DNA from: an uncultured Oscillospiraceae bacterium
Lineage (GTDB): Bacteria; Bacillota; Clostridia; Oscillospirales; Oscillospiraceae
Assembly: GCA_944385455.1 (NCBI GenBank)
Contig: CALWXI010000111.1
Span: 1-27,910, forward strand
Direction of reading: 5' to 3'
Length of the DNA: 27,910 nt
A model generated the notes under the pieces. It ran no database searches. It had not been told where the DNA came from and was given only the letters and a program-made list of their open reading frames with translations. The translations under genes and the position numbers were made by a program. Below, piece after piece: positions 15,676 to 23,653 of the stretch; the stretch's first letter is position 1, and each line of letters opens with the position of its first letter.

Positions 15676-16158
15676 CCCGTTCTTTTCCAACAGCACCACC
15701 GCGTGAGCCGCCATGCCGGAGCCGTCTCCGGTAAAGCCGAGGCCCTCCTCGGTAGTGGCCTTCACATTTACTTGCTGCGGCGCAATGCCCAACGCCGCGG
15801 CAAGATTGCCCGCCATCTCCCGGCGGTACGGACCGACCTTCGGCGCCTGTGCCAGCAGCACGGCATCGATGTTCACCACGGAATAGCCTTTCTCCTGCAG
15901 CATTTCCCCCACCCGGGCCAACAAACCAATGCTGGAGGCCCCAGCGTAAGCCGGGTCCGTATCGGGAAACAGCCTGCCGATATCCCCCAGGCCGGAAGCC
16001 CCGGTGAGGGCATCCATAACGGCATGAGTCAGCACGTCCGCGTCGGAATGTCCCAAAAGCCCCCGCTCCCACGGGATCTCAACGCCCCCCAGGATCAATC
16101 TCCGACCATGAGTCAGACGATGCACATCATACCCGTGTCCGATCCGCAGATTCGTCAT
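15673..16158 (-). CDS. ispF: 2-C-methyl-D-erythritol 2,4-cyclodiphosphate synthase
   Basis: The 161-residue enzyme catalyses the fifth MEP-pathway step, closing CDP-methylerythritol phosphate to the cyclic diphosphate with loss of CMP. Metal ligands appear in GYDVHRL (Asp11, His13) and LTHAVMDAL (His45), and HSDADV (37-42) and FPDTDP (64-69) are conserved; KATTEEGLGFTG is the CMP-binding end. The start overlaps ispD by 4 bases, and the coding end is embedded in the terminator stem. Confidence 0.97.
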   Translation of the reverse strand: MTNLRIGHGYDVHRLTHGRRLILGGVEIPWERGLLGHSDADVLTHAVMDALTGASGLGDIGRLFPDTDPAYAGASSIGLLARVGEMLQEKGYSVVNIDAVLLAQAPKVGPYRREMAGNLAAALGIAPQQVNVKATTEEGLGFTGDGSGMAAHAVVLLEKNG

Positions 16159-16889
16159 GTACGTCCCTCCCGGGAGGTCAGGATGGCCTCCGCCAAAATC
16201 AGATCCACCGGAGTGGTAATCTTCAGGTTCTCCTCGCTGCCCTCCACCAAAAAGACCACCTTCCCCAGCCGCTCTACCGCAGAGCAGTCATCGGTGACGG
16301 CGGCCTGCTGCTCCAGGGCATCCTGCAGCGCCGCCTTCAGGAGCGATGCCTGAAACACCTGGGGCGTCTGCACCGCCCGCAGCTGGGACCGGTCCGGTGT
16401 GCCGGTGACGGCGCCGTCCTTTCCCACAGTCTTGATGGTATCTTTCACTGCCACAGCGGGAGCCGCCGCCCCGCAGCGGGCCGCCGCCTCAATGGTGCGG
16501 TCGATAAGCTCCGGCGTCACCAGCGGCCGGGCACCGTCCTGCACTGCCAGCAGTTCCGTCTCAGCAGAGGCCTCCAGCGCCGCCAGCAGCACGGAGTGGA
16601 CCCGGCTCTCGCCGCCCCGCACCACTTTCGTGCATTTGCCGATGCCATACGTCCGGCAGAGGCGGGAAATCTCCACAAGATCCTCCTCCCGGGCAGCCAC
16701 CACGATCTCGTCCACCCGATCCGCCCGCTGCAGCGCCGTCAGGGTCCGGACCAGCACCGGAACTCCGTCCAGCGGCTCCAGCAGCTTGTTCACACCGCCC
16801 ATCCGGGAGGAGCTGCCAGCCGCAGCCACCAACGCGGTGCATCGAGGATGTTCCCGCATTTTTTTCAACCATGCAAGCATCTGGGTCAT
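16155..16889 (-). CDS. ispD: 2-C-methyl-D-erythritol 4-phosphate cytidylyltransferase
   Basis: The 244-residue enzyme joins CTP to methylerythritol phosphate in the MEP isoprenoid pathway. The nucleotide-binding motif VAAAGSSSRMGGVNKLL is at about 21-37, followed by VQDGARPLV and LRAVQTPQVF, all diagnostic. The first ATG (16887-16889) abuts GAAAGG; the ATG three codons later (16880) has better spacing from the same site, so either may be used. It lies six bases after carD and overlaps ispF by 4 bases. Confidence 0.96.
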   Translation of the reverse strand: MTQMLAWLKKMREHPRCTALVAAAGSSSRMGGVNKLLEPLDGVPVLVRTLTALQRADRVDEIVVAAREEDLVEISRLCRTYGIGKCTKVVRGGESRVHSVLLAALEASAETELLAVQDGARPLVTPELIDRTIEAAARCGAAAPAVAVKDTIKTVGKDGAVTGTPDRSQLRAVQTPQVFQASLLKAALQDALEQQAAVTDDCSAVERLGKVVFLVEGSEENLKITTPVDLILAEAILTSREGRT

Positions 16890-16895
16890 CCTTTC

Positions 16896-17387
16896 TCAGG
16901 AAACGGGAAGCTGCATCATGGCCCGGTCTACCCGGTCCTCCACCTCGCCGTATTCCGCATGTTCCGTCAAAACGATCTCAGAGATCAGAATCTGCTTGGC
17001 ATTGTGAAGCATCTTCCGCTCCCCGGTGGAGAGGCCACGGAGATTTTCCCTGTGCATCAGCGCCTTCACCACCCGGGCCACCTCGTAAAGATCTCCGCTT
17101 TTGAGCCGTATCATATTTTCCTGATACCGCTTGTTCCAGTTGGAGTTGACCTCCACGGTCAGATTGGGGATGTCGGACAGCAGTGTCTCGGCCTCTTCCG
17201 GGGAGATGATACCGCGCACACCGATGGCCCCGCTGTTGGCCACAGGGATCTTCAAGAGCAGCCCGCCCATGGGCATTTTAAAGACATGGTACTCCTGGGT
17301 GGTACCCGCCACCCGTTCCTGAACAATGTTGTCAATAACGCCGGCGCCGTGCATGGGATGCACGACAAGATCCCCGATCCTGAACAT
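16896..17387 (-). CDS. CarD-family transcription regulator
   Basis: The 163-residue protein begins MFRIGDLVVHPMHGAGVI, the start of the CarD/TRCF RNA-polymerase-interacting domain, then GLLLKIPV and a helical C-terminal part (about 80-163, with NWNKRYQENMIRLKSGDLYEVARVV and LSTGERKMLHNAKQIL). CarD proteins bind the beta subunit and stabilise the open complex at promoters, often affecting rRNA transcription. The ATG at 17385-17387 has AAAGGG six bases upstream and fits the family; a longer in-frame GTG start at 17459 would add 24 atypical residues. It heads an operon with ispD and ispF. Confidence 0.93.
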   Translation of the reverse strand: MFRIGDLVVHPMHGAGVIDNIVQERVAGTTQEYHVFKMPMGGLLLKIPVANSGAIGVRGIISPEEAETLLSDIPNLTVEVNSNWNKRYQENMIRLKSGDLYEVARVVKALMHRENLRGLSTGERKMLHNAKQILISEIVLTEHAEYGEVEDRVDRAMMQLPVS

Positions 17388-17474
17388 GACAAGCCCTTTT
17401 CCTTTCCGGTCCGCGTGGAACCTGTGCTGCGCTCCCTGCAGCCATGCCGCCTCCACCACATATCTGTATACTTT

Positions 17475-17503
17475 ATTATAGGCTGTCCATTTTGGTTTTA
17501 CAA
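17475..17503 (-). promoter_or_regulatory. Sigma-A-type promoter for carD-ispD-ispF
   Basis: Minus-strand -35 TTGTAA (17498-17503) and -10 TATAAT (17475-17480) are 17 bases apart. The predicted start near 17468 leaves a leader of about 80 bases before the carD ATG. The upstream region to 17550 is AT-rich, which may aid polymerase binding. Confidence 0.75.
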
Positions 17504-17549
17504 GCGGATTTTTTCAAAATATGCAACATTTTCCTATGAAATTGCAGGG

Positions 17550-17580
17550 AAAATGGCGGACAGCATAAAACTGTCCGCCA
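17550..17580 (-). terminator. Terminator hairpin after the CoA-transferase gene
   Basis: Minus-strand TGGCGGACAG-ttttatg-CTGTCCGCCA is a perfect 10-bp stem with a 7-base loop, starting 17 bases after the gene's stop codon. Only four T follow (ATTTTCCC), so it may be an incomplete terminator or an mRNA-stabilising hairpin. Confidence 0.75.
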
Positions 17581-17597
17581 AAATCAGTGCGTTATTC

Positions 17598-18944
17598 TCA
17601 CTTTTTATTGGAGCGGCGCCAGATGTGCATCTTCTCCGCCTCTGCAATGAGCTCTTCCCGGAACTTGGGATGGGCGATGGAGATCAGACCCTCCGCACGC
17701 TCCCACACAGACTTGCCCTTGACGTTGAACTTTCCGTACTCCGTCACCAGCCACTGCAGATTCGTACGGGTGGCGGTGACCACGCTGCCTTCCACCAAAG
17801 TGGGCCGGATGCGGGAATGCAGCTCACCCGTCTTCTTGTCTTTGACGGTGGAAGAGCAGCAGATAAAGCTCTTGCCGCCCCTGGCCAGATACGCACCCAT
17901 GACAAAGTCCTGCTGGCCGCCGGCGCCGGAAATGTGGTGGACGCCGGAGGACTCGGAGGACACCTGGCCAAAGAGGTCAATGTCCACAGCACCGTTGATG
18001 GAGATAAAGTTGTCGATCTGGGAGACCCGATGGATATCGTTGACATAGTCTACAGGGGCCGCCATGCACTCGGGATTATAATTCAGGAAATCATAAAGTT
18101 TTTGAGAACCCGCCGCAAAGGCATAGGTCTGCCGGTAACGGTCAAAAGGCTTGCAGGCACCGGTGATCTTGCCTGCCTCGGACATGGCCACAAACGCATC
18201 CACATACATCTCGGAGTGCACGCCCAGATCTTTCAGGTCGCTCTCGGCGATCATCTTGCCGATGGCGTTGGGCATGGATCCGATGCCCAGCTGCAGACAG
18301 GCACCGTTGGGGATCTCCGGCACCACCAGATTGGCCACCGCAAGATCCACCTCGGAAGGCTCGCCCGCGCCGCCCAGCGTCTCCATGGGCGGGTTCTCCC
18401 CTTCCACGATCATGTCCACATCGCTGATGTGAATGCAGTTCTCAAAACCACCCAGGCACACGGGGATGTTCCGGTTGACCTCCAGAATCACCGTCTTGGC
18501 ACACTCACACACCGCTTTCATGTGAGAGCCGCCGGGGCCGAAATTGAAATAGCCGTGCTCATCCATGGGCGCCACCTGGAGCATGGCCACGTCCAGGGTC
18601 TTGATGCAGTTGCGGTACAGAGAGGGCAGCTCGGAGTAGCGCAGAGGGATATAGAAAGCAAACCCCTCCTGAATGGCCTTGCGCTCGATGCCGCTCATGT
18701 GCCAAGAGTTCCAGGCAAAATGATCCGCAGCGTTGGGTACATCGAAAATTGCCGGACGGCGGGTCAGGATACCGCCGCGGATATTGATATCCGTCAGTTC
18801 CTCCATTCTGGCAGCCAATGCCTTGTCCAGAGCGTTGGCGGTGCAGGCACACCAGCCGTAGTCCAGCCACATACCGGACTGCACGGCCTTGACAGCCTCG
18901 CCGGCAGAGGTCAGCTTCTGCCGGTACTCTTCCTGATAGCTCAT
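17598..18944 (-). CDS. but: Butyryl-CoA:acetate CoA-transferase
   Basis: The 448-residue protein has the exact size of Roseburia/Faecalibacterium-type butyryl-CoA:acetate CoA-transferase. ADHFAWNSWHMSGIERK (73-89) is the region used to recognise the but gene family; GIGSMPNAIGK (221-230) and HSEMYVDAF with the likely catalytic Glu245 follow, then GAGGQQDFVMGAYLARGGKS. The enzyme moves CoA from butyryl-CoA to acetate, releasing butyrate as the last step of butyrate fermentation. A 4-hydroxybutyrate CoA-transferase is the main alternative, since the families are close. GGAGG lies seven bases before the ATG. It is a single-gene unit with its own promoter and terminator, away from other butyrate genes. 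Confidence 0.88.
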   Translation of the reverse strand: MSYQEEYRQKLTSAGEAVKAVQSGMWLDYGWCACTANALDKALAARMEELTDINIRGGILTRRPAIFDVPNAADHFAWNSWHMSGIERKAIQEGFAFYIPLRYSELPSLYRNCIKTLDVAMLQVAPMDEHGYFNFGPGGSHMKAVCECAKTVILEVNRNIPVCLGGFENCIHISDVDMIVEGENPPMETLGGAGEPSEVDLAVANLVVPEIPNGACLQLGIGSMPNAIGKMIAESDLKDLGVHSEMYVDAFVAMSEAGKITGACKPFDRYRQTYAFAAGSQKLYDFLNYNPECMAAPVDYVNDIHRVSQIDNFISINGAVDIDLFGQVSSESSGVHHISGAGGQQDFVMGAYLARGGKSFICCSSTVKDKKTGELHSRIRPTLVEGSVVTATRTNLQWLVTEYGKFNVKGKSVWERAEGLISIAHPKFREELIAEAEKMHIWRRSNKK

Positions 18945-19019
18945 GTTGCTTCCTCCCCAAAATCTTATGATCTCTTCAGACGGCGTCTCGCCGGATGGTT
19001 CAACAAAACCCTGTGGGCC

Positions 19020-19048
19020 AGTATACCACGGCACCGGCAGAAATACAA
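19020..19048 (-). promoter_or_regulatory. Sigma-A-type promoter for the CoA-transferase gene
   Basis: Minus-strand -35 TTGTAT (19043-19048) and -10 TATACT (19020-19025) are 17 bases apart. Transcription would start near 19013, giving a leader of about 70 bases; a short CGGCG-aga-CGCCG hairpin lies in that leader. Confidence 0.75.
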
Positions 19049-19054
19049 TGGAAT

Positions 19055-19072
19055 ACGTGAAAAAAATCACAA
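19055..19072. promoter_or_regulatory. 18-bp palindrome, Rex or Crp/Fnr-like, upstream of but
   Basis: Minus-strand TTGTGATTTTTTTCACGT has 6-6-6 geometry with near-symmetric ends TTGTGA and TCACGT. It ends six bases upstream of the -35 box, centred near -50. The shape resembles Rex (TTGTGA-N6-TCACAA) and Crp (TGTGA-N6-TCACA) sites. No regulator gene for it is in the window. Confidence 0.45.
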
Positions 19073-19079
19073 AATTTCC

Positions 19080-19112
19080 AAAAAATGAGGCAGACCGCTG
19101 GGTCTGCCTCAT
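19080..19112 (-). terminator. Rho-independent terminator of the ispH-rpsA unit
   Basis: Minus-strand ATGAGGCAGACC-cagc-GGTCTGCCTCAT is a perfect 12-bp stem with a 4-base loop, followed by a T-run that begins in the stem end (TTTTTT). It lies 20 bases after the fusion gene's stop codon and isolates the CoA-transferase promoter from read-through. Confidence 0.95.
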
Positions 19113-19132
19113 TTCTCACATGCAGCGTGGAA

Positions 19133-21091
19133 TTACTCCTCCACAGGGGCCTCGGCCTCATCGGCGGAACCCAGCAGAGCACGAATGGACAGAGAGATCT
19201 TCTTCTTCTCCTCGTCGATCGCAGTGATCTTGGCATCCACGATCTGACCCTCAGAAAGCACATCCTCGGGCTTGTCGATGCGGCGGTCGGCGATCTGGGA
19301 AATGTGGATCAGGCCGTCCACACCCGGCACAACCTCGGCGAAAGCGCCGAATGTCATCAGCTTGACGATGCGGACAGAGGCCACGTCGCCCACGCTGTAC
19401 TTGTTCATGAACACATCCCAGGGATCGATGCTGCGGTCCTTGACGCCCAGAGAGATCTTGCGCTTCTCAGGATCAAAAGCAATGACATAGACCTCCAGCG
19501 TGTCGCCCACCTTGCAGACCTCGGAGGGAGTCTTGATGCGGCTCCAGCTCAGCTCGGAGATATGTACCATGCCGTCCACACCGCCGATGTCCACGAACAC
19601 GCCGTAAGAGGTCATGGACTTCACGGTGCCGGTATAGCGCTTGCCCACCTTGATGGAGGCCCACACCTGCTCCTGGGCGGCTTTACGGGCCTCGTCGGTA
19701 ACAGAGCGGATGGAACCCACCACGCGGCGGCGGGGACGGTTGACCTCCGTAATACGCAGCTGCACTCTCTGCTTGACCATGGAGCTCAGGTCGGCGCCGC
19801 GGGGCTGGCCGCTCTGAGAGGCGGGAACGAACACCCGCACGCCCTTGACGGAGACCACAATGCCGCCCTTGTTCTCCTCGGTGACCACGCCCTCCAGCAC
19901 AGTCTTGTCCTCCACGGCCTGCTCGATGTTCTCCCAGACCTTCACGGAATCCAGACGCTTCTTGCTCAGCTCGGCGTAGCCCTCCACATCGTTGACGCGG
20001 ACCACAACGGTCTCAATCTCGTCATTGACGTGAACGATGTCCTCCGGCTTGACGCTGGGGTCGTCGGTCAGCTCACTGAGCTTGATGTAGGCAGCCTGCT
20101 TGGCACCCACGTCCACCTGGACCTCGGTGGGGGTGATGGCGGTGACGATGCCGGTCACCCGGTCACCGGTATTTAAAGTTTTGAAAGACTGATTCAGTAA
20201 TTCCTCGAAGGACTCCTCTTTGCCCTCGGCCGCTCTGATTTCTTCGCTCATCGTTGCATATACCTCCTTAATGATGCCCGCAGGCGTGGAGGCACCGGCC
20301 GTAAGGCCCGCAACAGAACAACCTTCGAAAAACTCCGGCGAGAGCTCCGACGCGCTTTCGATCTGAAGCACGCGGGAACAGCTCATCTTGCAAATTTCCG
20401 TCAAGTGTTTGGTGTTGGCGCTTTTCCGGTCTCCAACCACAACCATCACGTCCACTTTGCCGGCGATTTCCGCCGCCTCCGTCTGACGTTTATGCGTAGC
20501 ATTGCATATTGTATCAAAGATTTTTACGTTTGTACACTGTTTTTTTAGAATTTTCCAAGAAGTTTCAAAAAGTTCACGAATGCAGGTGGTCTGGGCCACA
20601 ACGGTCAGCGGTAAATTCTGGTTTTTCTCGTCTGCGGAAAGCCATGCGCTCACAGCCTCCGGCCCGCTGAACACCAGCGGATGGGAGCACCAGCTGGCCA
20701 CTCCCACCACCTCCGGATGGTTGGGCTCTCCGATGATGACCGGCTGCCTGCCCTCCTCTTCTGCCTGGGCCACCAGCTTCTGGATGCGGCAGACATTGGG
20801 ACACGTGGCGTTGACACACACCGCCCCGCGGGCCTCCAGCCCATCCAGTACCGACTTGAGCTCTCCGTGGGAGCGGATCACCACAATGTCCCCTTCTCCC
20901 AGCACTTCCGGGTCGGCCGTTTTCCGCACACCGCAGCGCTCCAGCTCTTCCACCACATGGGCATTGTGGATGAGATCCCCCAGCATCCAGCAGCCGCCGC
21001 TCTCTCCGGCGGTGCTGCGGGCCAGCTCCACCGCCCGCTGCACGCCATAGCAAAAGCCGGCGCTCCGGGCCAACATCACGTTTCCCTGCAC
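19133..21091 (-). CDS. ispH: Fusion of HMBPP reductase (IspH) and ribosomal protein S1
   Basis: The 652-residue protein joins two enzymes. Residues 1 to about 285 are IspH, the last MEP-pathway enzyme, an iron-sulfur protein reducing HMBPP to IPP and DMAPP: cluster cysteines are Cys14 (GFCYGV), Cys97 (ATCPNV) and Cys196 (TICNATH), with conserved His42 and His75 (IRSHGE). After an acidic linker, four S1 RNA-binding domains lie at about 308-375, 393-457, 475-545 and 560-630; the last two (YGVFVDIGGVDGMVHISEL, FGAFAEVVPGVDGLIHIS) are the best conserved. The fusion is known from many Clostridia. The GTG start (21091) lies within plsC's last codons and follows GGGAGGAG. Confidence 0.96.
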   Translation of the reverse strand: MQGNVMLARSAGFCYGVQRAVELARSTAGESGGCWMLGDLIHNAHVVEELERCGVRKTADPEVLGEGDIVVIRSHGELKSVLDGLEARGAVCVNATCPNVCRIQKLVAQAEEEGRQPVIIGEPNHPEVVGVASWCSHPLVFSGPEAVSAWLSADEKNQNLPLTVVAQTTCIRELFETSWKILKKQCTNVKIFDTICNATHKRQTEAAEIAGKVDVMVVVGDRKSANTKHLTEICKMSCSRVLQIESASELSPEFFEGCSVAGLTAGASTPAGIIKEVYATMSEEIRAAEGKEESFEELLNQSFKTLNTGDRVTGIVTAITPTEVQVDVGAKQAAYIKLSELTDDPSVKPEDIVHVNDEIETVVVRVNDVEGYAELSKKRLDSVKVWENIEQAVEDKTVLEGVVTEENKGGIVVSVKGVRVFVPASQSGQPRGADLSSMVKQRVQLRITEVNRPRRRVVGSIRSVTDEARKAAQEQVWASIKVGKRYTGTVKSMTSYGVFVDIGGVDGMVHISELSWSRIKTPSEVCKVGDTLEVYVIAFDPEKRKISLGVKDRSIDPWDVFMNKYSVGDVASVRIVKLMTFGAFAEVVPGVDGLIHISQIADRRIDKPEDVLSEGQIVDAKITAIDEEKKKISLSIRALLGSADEAEAPVEE

Positions 21092-21723
21092 AGCGGCGCT
21101 CCTCCCACGGCCTGCCCGCCCAAGGCATAGGCGGCCTCCAGAATATCATCGGCGATCTTCTGCATCTCCTCCGCTGTGCCGTGGCGGCCGGTGTACACCG
21201 GCTGATAGGGCTTGCCGAAGATGATGCGGGTACGGTGAAAAAGACGCTTCTCCCCGTCCACGAACACCGGCACCATGATGGCTCCCGTCCGCACGCCGAT
21301 CATGGCCACGCCGCCCTTGGCATGGGCAGGCAGGCCGTCGATATAGCCGATACCGTTGCGGATCACGGTTCCCTCTGGAAAGACCAGCAGGTTGTCGCCG
21401 GATTTGATGGACTGGATCGCGGTTTTCACGGACTGGATGTCGTTGCTGCCGCGGCTGACGGGAAACGCCCCCACTTTGCTCAGCAGCCACCCCAGCCCCG
21501 GATACTGAAACAGCTCTTCCTTGGCCATAATGTGCAGACGGTAGTTGATGGGCAGGCGCAGCGCCACCAGTACGGGGTCCCAATTGCTGGAGTGATTGGG
21601 ACACAGCAGCACCCCGCTGCGGGGCAGGTCCTCCAACCCCTCCACCGTGGTGGGATGGAGGATCCGGGCCACCAGACCCACGACATAATAAATGACGACA
21701 AAAAGGGTATTGAAGGGCTTCAT
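21076..21723 (-). CDS. plsC: 1-acyl-sn-glycerol-3-phosphate acyltransferase
   Basis: The 215-residue protein has the acyltransferase motifs NHSSNWD (43-49; catalytic His44 and Asp49) and FPEGT (115-119), a hydrophobic N-terminal segment (about 6-22) and VPVFVDG later in the chain. It adds the second acyl chain to make phosphatidic acid at the membrane. It overlaps cmk by 4 bases and the ispH-S1 gene by 16 bases. The order cmk-plsC-ispH is a conserved Clostridia block. Confidence 0.94.
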   Translation of the reverse strand: MKPFNTLFVVIYYVVGLVARILHPTTVEGLEDLPRSGVLLCPNHSSNWDPVLVALRLPINYRLHIMAKEELFQYPGLGWLLSKVGAFPVSRGSNDIQSVKTAIQSIKSGDNLLVFPEGTVIRNGIGYIDGLPAHAKGGVAMIGVRTGAIMVPVFVDGEKRLFHRTRIIFGKPYQPVYTGRHGTAEEMQKIADDILEAAYALGGQAVGGAPLCRET

Positions 21724-22397
21724 TCTCTCATCCTCTCCACGATCAGGCGCATCAGCGCCTCCTCGCTCTCTTCAAAATTCAACCGTGTGGTGTCCACCAG
21801 CACGGCGTCCTCCGCCTGCCGGAGAGGCGCCGCCGCCCGGTGCGTGTCATTCCAGTCCCGCCGGCGGATGTCCTCCAGGATTTCCTCATAGGGCTGTGGC
21901 GTCCCGCGCTGCTCCAGCTCCAGCATCCGCCGCCGGGCTCGTTCCTCCGCCCGGGCGGTGAGGTAAATCTTCACCGTGGCATCCGGCAGCACCACCGTGC
22001 CGATGTCCCGGCCGTCCATCACCACGCTGTGCTCCGCCGCAAGACGCCGCTGCATATCCAGGAGATAGGACCGCACACCGGGATAAGCGGATACCACGGA
22101 GGCACACATGGAGACCTCCGGCAGGCGGATCGCATCCGTCACGTCCTCTCCATTGCGCAGCATATGCTGCAGCCCGTCTGCCCCATGGGACAGCTCCAGC
22201 CGCAGCTGCGGCAGACCTGCCAGCACGGCGGCCTCATCTCCGGGATCAATGCCCCGCTGCAGCACATCGTAGGCGATGGTGCGGTAAATGGCGCCGGTAT
22301 CCACATAGAGAAATCCCAGCTTAGCGGCCACGCTGCGGGCCAATGTGCTCTTTCCGGCTCCCGACGGGCCGTCGATGGCGATGCTGATGGGCTTCAT
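21720..22397 (-). CDS. cmk: Cytidylate kinase
   Basis: The 225-residue enzyme phosphorylates CMP and dCMP. The P-loop GPSGAGKST is at 10-18, then YVDTGAIYR (nucleotide-binding), VMDGRDIGTVVLPDA and RRDWNDTHR, all typical of bacterial Cmk. The start overlaps the YhiN-like gene stop by 4 bases, and the stop overlaps plsC by 4 bases. CMP is a by-product of phospholipid and MEP-pathway enzymes, which fits this neighbourhood. Confidence 0.97.
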   Translation of the reverse strand: MKPISIAIDGPSGAGKSTLARSVAAKLGFLYVDTGAIYRTIAYDVLQRGIDPGDEAAVLAGLPQLRLELSHGADGLQHMLRNGEDVTDAIRLPEVSMCASVVSAYPGVRSYLLDMQRRLAAEHSVVMDGRDIGTVVLPDATVKIYLTARAEERARRRMLELEQRGTPQPYEEILEDIRRRDWNDTHRAAAPLRQAEDAVLVDTTRLNFEESEEALMRLIVERMRE

Positions 22398-23653
22398 ACG
22401 CGATCCTCTCTTCTCAGTTCATTTGCTGCAGCCATACCCGCCGCCCGGCCTGTGGCCCAGGCGATCTGCAGGTTGAATCCACCGGTATAGGCATCCACGT
22501 CCAGCAGTTCTCCTGCAAAGTACAATCCCTTTACAATTTTTGATTCCATGGTAGTGGGATTGACTTCACTGATCTTCACCCCGCCGGAGGTAACAATGGC
22601 CTCGGTCACAGGGCGCGGTCCCGCCACCGGGATTGGAAAGGCCTTGAGCAGTGCCAGCAAGCCCCGGCGCTGCTCCCGGGTGATCTCATGGACCTTCTGA
22701 TGCGGTGGAATGCCGCTGAGCTCCACCACCACGGGAATCATTTTCTGGGGCAGCAGATCCTGCAGAGCATTGCAGAAATCATGATTGGAATATTTTTCAA
22801 AGTCCGACAGGAGCCGACGGTCCAGAGCCGCCTCATCCAGAGCCGGCTTCAGATCAATTTCCAGCCGATATTCCTTCCCGTCAAACCGGCGCATGTGGGC
22901 AGAGGCCGAGAGCACCAGTGGTCCGCTGACGCCGAAATGCGTGAACACCAGCTCGCCGAAGTCTGTATAGACCGTTTTGTTTCCCTCCAGCACCCGCAGC
23001 GACACATTCCGCAGGCTCAGCCCCTGCATCCGGGCGCAGAGGTTCCCCTTCTCCCGCAGCGGCACCAGAGATCCCCGAAGGGGGGTGATGGTATGGCCTG
23101 CAGCCGCAGCCATCCGATGGCCCCCGCCGGTGGAACCGGTTGCAGGATAGGAAACACCGCCAGTAGCCAGAATCACCGCCCGGGCCGGATAGGTCCCCCG
23201 TTCCCCCGTCACACCTGTCACGGCACCGTCCGCCAGCATCAGCTCCGAAGCCCGGTCCCGGATCATGGTCACCCGCAGCGCACGGAGCCGCCGCTCCAGC
23301 GCGGCACTGACGTCAAAGGCCCGGTCGCTGACGGGAAACACCCGGTTCCCCCGCTCCGTTTTCAGCGGTACGCCCAACTCCTCAAAAAACGCCATGGCCG
23401 CCGGTCCGTCAAAGCGGGAAAATGCGCTGTAAAGGAATTTCCCATTACGTGGTATATTGGCCAGCAGTGTCTCCCGATCCGCATGATTGGTGACATTGCA
23501 GCGCCCCTTGCCGGTAATATTCAGTTTTTTGCCCAATCGTTCATTGGGCTCCAGCAGCGTCACCGGCACGCTCTGCTCCGCAGCGGTGATAGCAGCCATC
23601 ATCCCTGCGGCGCCGCCGCCCACCACCACACAGCTTTCCCTCACATCACTCAT
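22394..23653 (-). CDS. YhiN/HI0933-family FAD-dependent oxidoreductase
   Basis: The 419-residue flavoprotein opens with the dinucleotide-binding motif VVVGGGAAGMMA (9-20) and NERLGKKLNITGKGRCNVTN (about 37-56), diagnostic of the HI0933/YhiN family. VILATGGVSYPATGSTGGGHRMA is the second FAD segment, and GLYFAGELLDVDAYTGGFNLQIAWATGRAAG is the conserved C-terminal signature. The substrate is unknown. The ATG at 23651-23653 overlaps the regulator's stop by 8 bases and has GGAAG seven bases upstream; an open frame further upstream is not used. It precedes cmk as in other Clostridia. Confidence 0.94.
   Translation of the reverse strand: MSDVRESCVVVGGGAAGMMAAITAAEQSVPVTLLEPNERLGKKLNITGKGRCNVTNHADRETLLANIPRNGKFLYSAFSRFDGPAAMAFFEELGVPLKTERGNRVFPVSDRAFDVSAALERRLRALRVTMIRDRASELMLADGAVTGVTGERGTYPARAVILATGGVSYPATGSTGGGHRMAAAAGHTITPLRGSLVPLREKGNLCARMQGLSLRNVSLRVLEGNKTVYTDFGELVFTHFGVSGPLVLSASAHMRRFDGKEYRLEIDLKPALDEAALDRRLLSDFEKYSNHDFCNALQDLLPQKMIPVVVELSGIPPHQKVHEITREQRRGLLALLKAFPIPVAGPRPVTEAIVTSGGVKISEVNPTTMESKIVKGLYFAGELLDVDAYTGGFNLQIAWATGRAAGMAAANELRREDRV

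Noticed and set aside
15347..16072. N-terminal extension of the desulfurase-like gene
   Set aside because: It reads in another frame through DUF3343, a terminator and ispF; the ATG at 15346 has a good ribosome binding site and the family N-terminus.
17522..17553. Inverted repeats TGCAA/TTGCA and ATTTTCC/GGAAAAT upstream of carD
   Set aside because: The arms are only 5-7 AT-rich bases and overlap each other, so chance is a sufficient explanation.
16596..19088. Plus-strand open frame of 830 codons
   Set aside because: It crosses promoters and terminators and is antisense to carD and the CoA-transferase gene; it shows no motif and is explained by codon bias on the other strand.
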